Assembly (NCBI RefSeq): GCF_014295035.1 | Contig: NZ_CP060404.1 | Span: 910,001 to 974,000, forward strand | DNA from: Streptomyces buecherae | GTDB taxonomy: Bacteria > Actinomycetota > Actinomycetes > Streptomycetales > Streptomycetaceae | Direction of reading: 5' to 3' | Length of the DNA stretch: 64,000 nt | In this document: one piece after another, positions 62,276 through 64,000 of the stretch | Position numbering within the stretch: position 1 is the first letter of the stretch | Layout of the letters: every line of letters starts with the position of its first letter | The notes under the pieces: model-generated | Told to the model about the DNA's origin: nothing | Database searches by the model: none | What the model saw: only the letters and a program-made list of their open reading frames with translations | Position numbers and translations under genes: made by a program

Positions 62276-63353
62276 TCGGTCATGCCTCTCTTACGGTTCT
62301 CAGGTGCTCGTACGGGATACCGGCCGCGCGCGCCGCGCGCGCCGGTCCCCGCCGACGGCGGCAGGCCGCACGGCGGGTGGTCAGCCAACGGGCAGGGCGG
62401 AGCCCGACCCGAGCCGGGCGCGCCGACTCCCGTGGCGCGCCACGGCCCGACCGCCCCACGGTGGGGCGGGGCGGCCCGCAGCGCCCGCGCCCGCGTCGGG
62501 CTCGACGGGCGCGGCGAGGCCAACGGGTCGCGCGGGCGCGTCCGTTGGCCGCTGTACGGCCGGCCGCCGCCACCGTCGGCACGCGGTCCGCCCGGCCGGA
62601 TGGCGACCCGGGCCGGGGCGGTGGTCGGACGCGGGGCGTCGTACGGAATGGCGATGATGACCCCCTTGGTCTCGTGTTCTCTCAGCCACGGGCCTGTGGG
62701 CGGCGCGGTGGGCTACGCCGCGGGAGCGGCCGAGTATCGGGCGCGCCCTCCCCGTGCGTCGGGAGGCGGGCGGCCCGGGAGGGCGGGGCGGGGCGGCCGA
62801 GGGAGTCGGCCCGGACGGGACGGCTGGAACGGTCGGGAGTTGCGCCGTCGGCCACGGGCCCGGGGACGTGAGCACGCCGATGTGCACGGCCCAAGGGGTT
62901 GCGTGGTGGAAGCGGGGGCAGGACGGCGAACGGTTCGGGAACGCGGCCGGAGGGACGGACGGAGCCGCGGGGCGGGCTCAACGAGAGCCGTGCACCGCGA
63001 GGTTGGCGCCGGGGTCGGGTCGCCGAGGTGGGAGGGGCGACGAGCGACCACCGGTACGGCGACGCGCGGCCGGCGCCGGAGGGGGTCGGAGGGACGGACA
63101 ACGGGTGTGCCACGGCGCCACAGCGAACCGACACGGTTCCCGCCGGCGCGACGGAGCCCGACCGGGGACCACGGGCGCGCCGCGCGAGCGTTCTCGCTCG
63201 TCCGTCAGCGGCCGGGCGTCGCGGGCCCACGGAGCCGGGTGCCAACGATGTCAGCGAAGCGTCAGACGGCGCGACCGCCGCCGGGATCGCGATCGGGGCG
63301 CGCGGCGAGGGCAGCCGTGAGGCTCGTGGGGCATCCCTTCTCGATTGACTGGC

Positions 63354-63367
63354 GCATAACTTTATGC
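63354..63367. promoter_or_regulatory. Palindrome GCATAA-CT-TTATGC
   Basis: A perfect 6-bp-armed palindrome with a 2-nt centre in an AT-richer stretch, about 1.1 kb upstream of the halogenase gene. It looks like a repressor operator; the regulator is not in the window. Confidence 0.45.
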
Positions 63368-63526
63368 TCAACAAATGGGTACCACACTTTTCTGCGCTGC
63401 GGGAGGACCATTCGTCAATTCACCGCCCCACGACGTCGATTCGATCGAGTTCCGATGAGTCCCAGTGAACGCAATGCTACTGCGCCCGGGTCACGGTGCG
63501 CGTTGCAGCTTCTTGCCACTACCGGG

Positions 63527-63801
63527 GAGCGGAATTCCCGCCCCCATATTCGGCACCTAGGTGACACATCCCGGCCACGACTCAACCAGGCCAACAGGAA
63601 CGGAACATTCAGCTTCCACCGCGCCAGTTCGGCCACGCCCGGGAGAGCGCGATCCCGCCGCCCCACCGGCGGGAAGTGATCGGCCGTGCCCCGCCTCGTC
63701 GCGAACATCTCGATGGCACGCACCACGCGGTTCCGCAACCCCGCGTATAAAGCGGAATCCTCCGCCTTCCCTGTGGATTGACGATGGTGAGCGGAATTCC
63801 C
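63527..63801. repeat. Direct copies of GAGCGGAATTCCC
   Basis: GAGCGGAATTCCC occurs at 63527-63539 and 63789-63801, each containing the palindrome GGAATTCC. A partial copy, AGCGGAATCC, is at 63751-63760 in a small hairpin (GCGGA-ATCC-TCCGC). They could be binding sites for one regulator. Confidence 0.5.
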
Positions 63802-64000
63802 CTTTCCGGGAAGAAAAACCTGCGCGATGATGACCGGTTCGGGTAGCGCACACGGACCGATACGTTCCGGCGCCGGCCCGCCCCGGCTTGGTCCGCTCCC
63901 CCTCCGGGGCGCCGCCGGCGACGCGGGTGGTGGGCGAACGCCTCCGAGCCCCGGCGCGGCCAGCGCGAACGGCACGTACCGAGCGGCGCGGCGCCCGGGT

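Larger units (their letters stand above)
62276..64000. other. Gene-poor right end of the window
   Basis: About 1.7 kb without a recognisable gene. The first 1.1 kb (62276-63340) is extremely GC-rich with many open frames but no protein pattern. From 63340 to 63860 the GC content drops and palindromes and repeats occur. A short plus-strand frame that opens near 63830 and continues past the edge has no features that support it as a gene. Confidence 0.5.

Noticed and set aside
62682..63374. 230-codon minus-strand frame near the right end
   Set aside because: It has low-complexity Pro/Arg/Ser composition, no ribosome site and no family pattern. The region also has open frames on the other strand.
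63415..63975. 186-codon minus-strand frame at the right edge
   Set aside because: Composition is Arg-rich without known motifs; it crosses the repeats and the palindrome region, so it is more likely non-coding.

Overview
The window is very GC-rich with dense, often overlapping (ATGA/GTGA) genes. It carries a fused SecDF, iron boxes of the DmdR/IdeR type, a Ser/Thr kinase beside an FHA protein, a SpoIIE-type phosphatase and IS481/IS5 remnants. Together these point to a Streptomyces or a close streptomycete relative, in a chromosomal region that mixes housekeeping and accessory genes. No rRNA, tRNA, CRISPR array, replication origin or intact insertion sequence was recognised.

Layout. 0-5.4 kb: the start of a carboxylesterase cut by the window edge, then an oxidative-stress group (hemerythrin protein, ferritin-like protein, catalase) and a small charged protein. 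5.4-9.4 kb: SecDF, a proline-rich exported protein and a LysE exporter. 9.6-17.8 kb: an iron-siderophore locus with two iron boxes, two FecCD permeases, an ATPase, a binding lipoprotein and a two-subunit exporter-fold ABC pair whose nucleotide sites are degenerate in complementary ways. 17.9-23.4 kb: PL7 alginate lyase, FHA-HTH protein divergent from a receptor kinase, a zinc-ribbon protein and an RTX-repeat secreted protein. 23.5-32.3 kb: small regulator/enzyme pairs (TetR with an MDR reductase, MarR with an MBL hydrolase), a uronate-dehydrogenase-like enzyme, a thioesterase, an arm-less HU-like protein, an SDR and a DUF2231-Rieske protein with DUF1360. 32.6-34.4 kb: two photolesion-repair type genes. 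34.8-39.4 kb: an SRPBCC protein, a dialkylglycine decarboxylase with its LysR regulator, a TetR regulator and an IS481 remnant.

39.6-48.2 kb: a PAS-GAF-SpoIIE phosphatase, then a zinc-starvation island with cysteine-free S14 and L28, an AztABCD-type zinc importer with two beta-propeller lipoproteins, a Zur-box-like site over a divergent promoter, and a frameshifted DUF318 permease. 48.2-51.4 kb: secreted HNH nuclease, an IS5 remnant, an NmrA-like protein and an SDR. 51.5-57.2 kb: pqqABCDE facing a PQQ-type sugar dehydrogenase, so cofactor and likely apoenzyme are adjacent. 57.3-62.3 kb: a flavin-dependent halogenase, a translationally coupled CPA2 antiporter and a 4-cresol-dehydrogenase-like flavoenzyme, all on one strand, possibly a small halogenating pathway. 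The last 1.7 kb has no recognisable gene but carries palindromes and a repeated 13-bp element.

Two metal-acquisition systems (iron and zinc), a PQQ oxidation module and several catabolic enzymes (alginate lyase, uronate dehydrogenase, dialkylglycine decarboxylase) suggest a soil saprophyte. Family assignments rest on motifs read by eye; no database search was possible.
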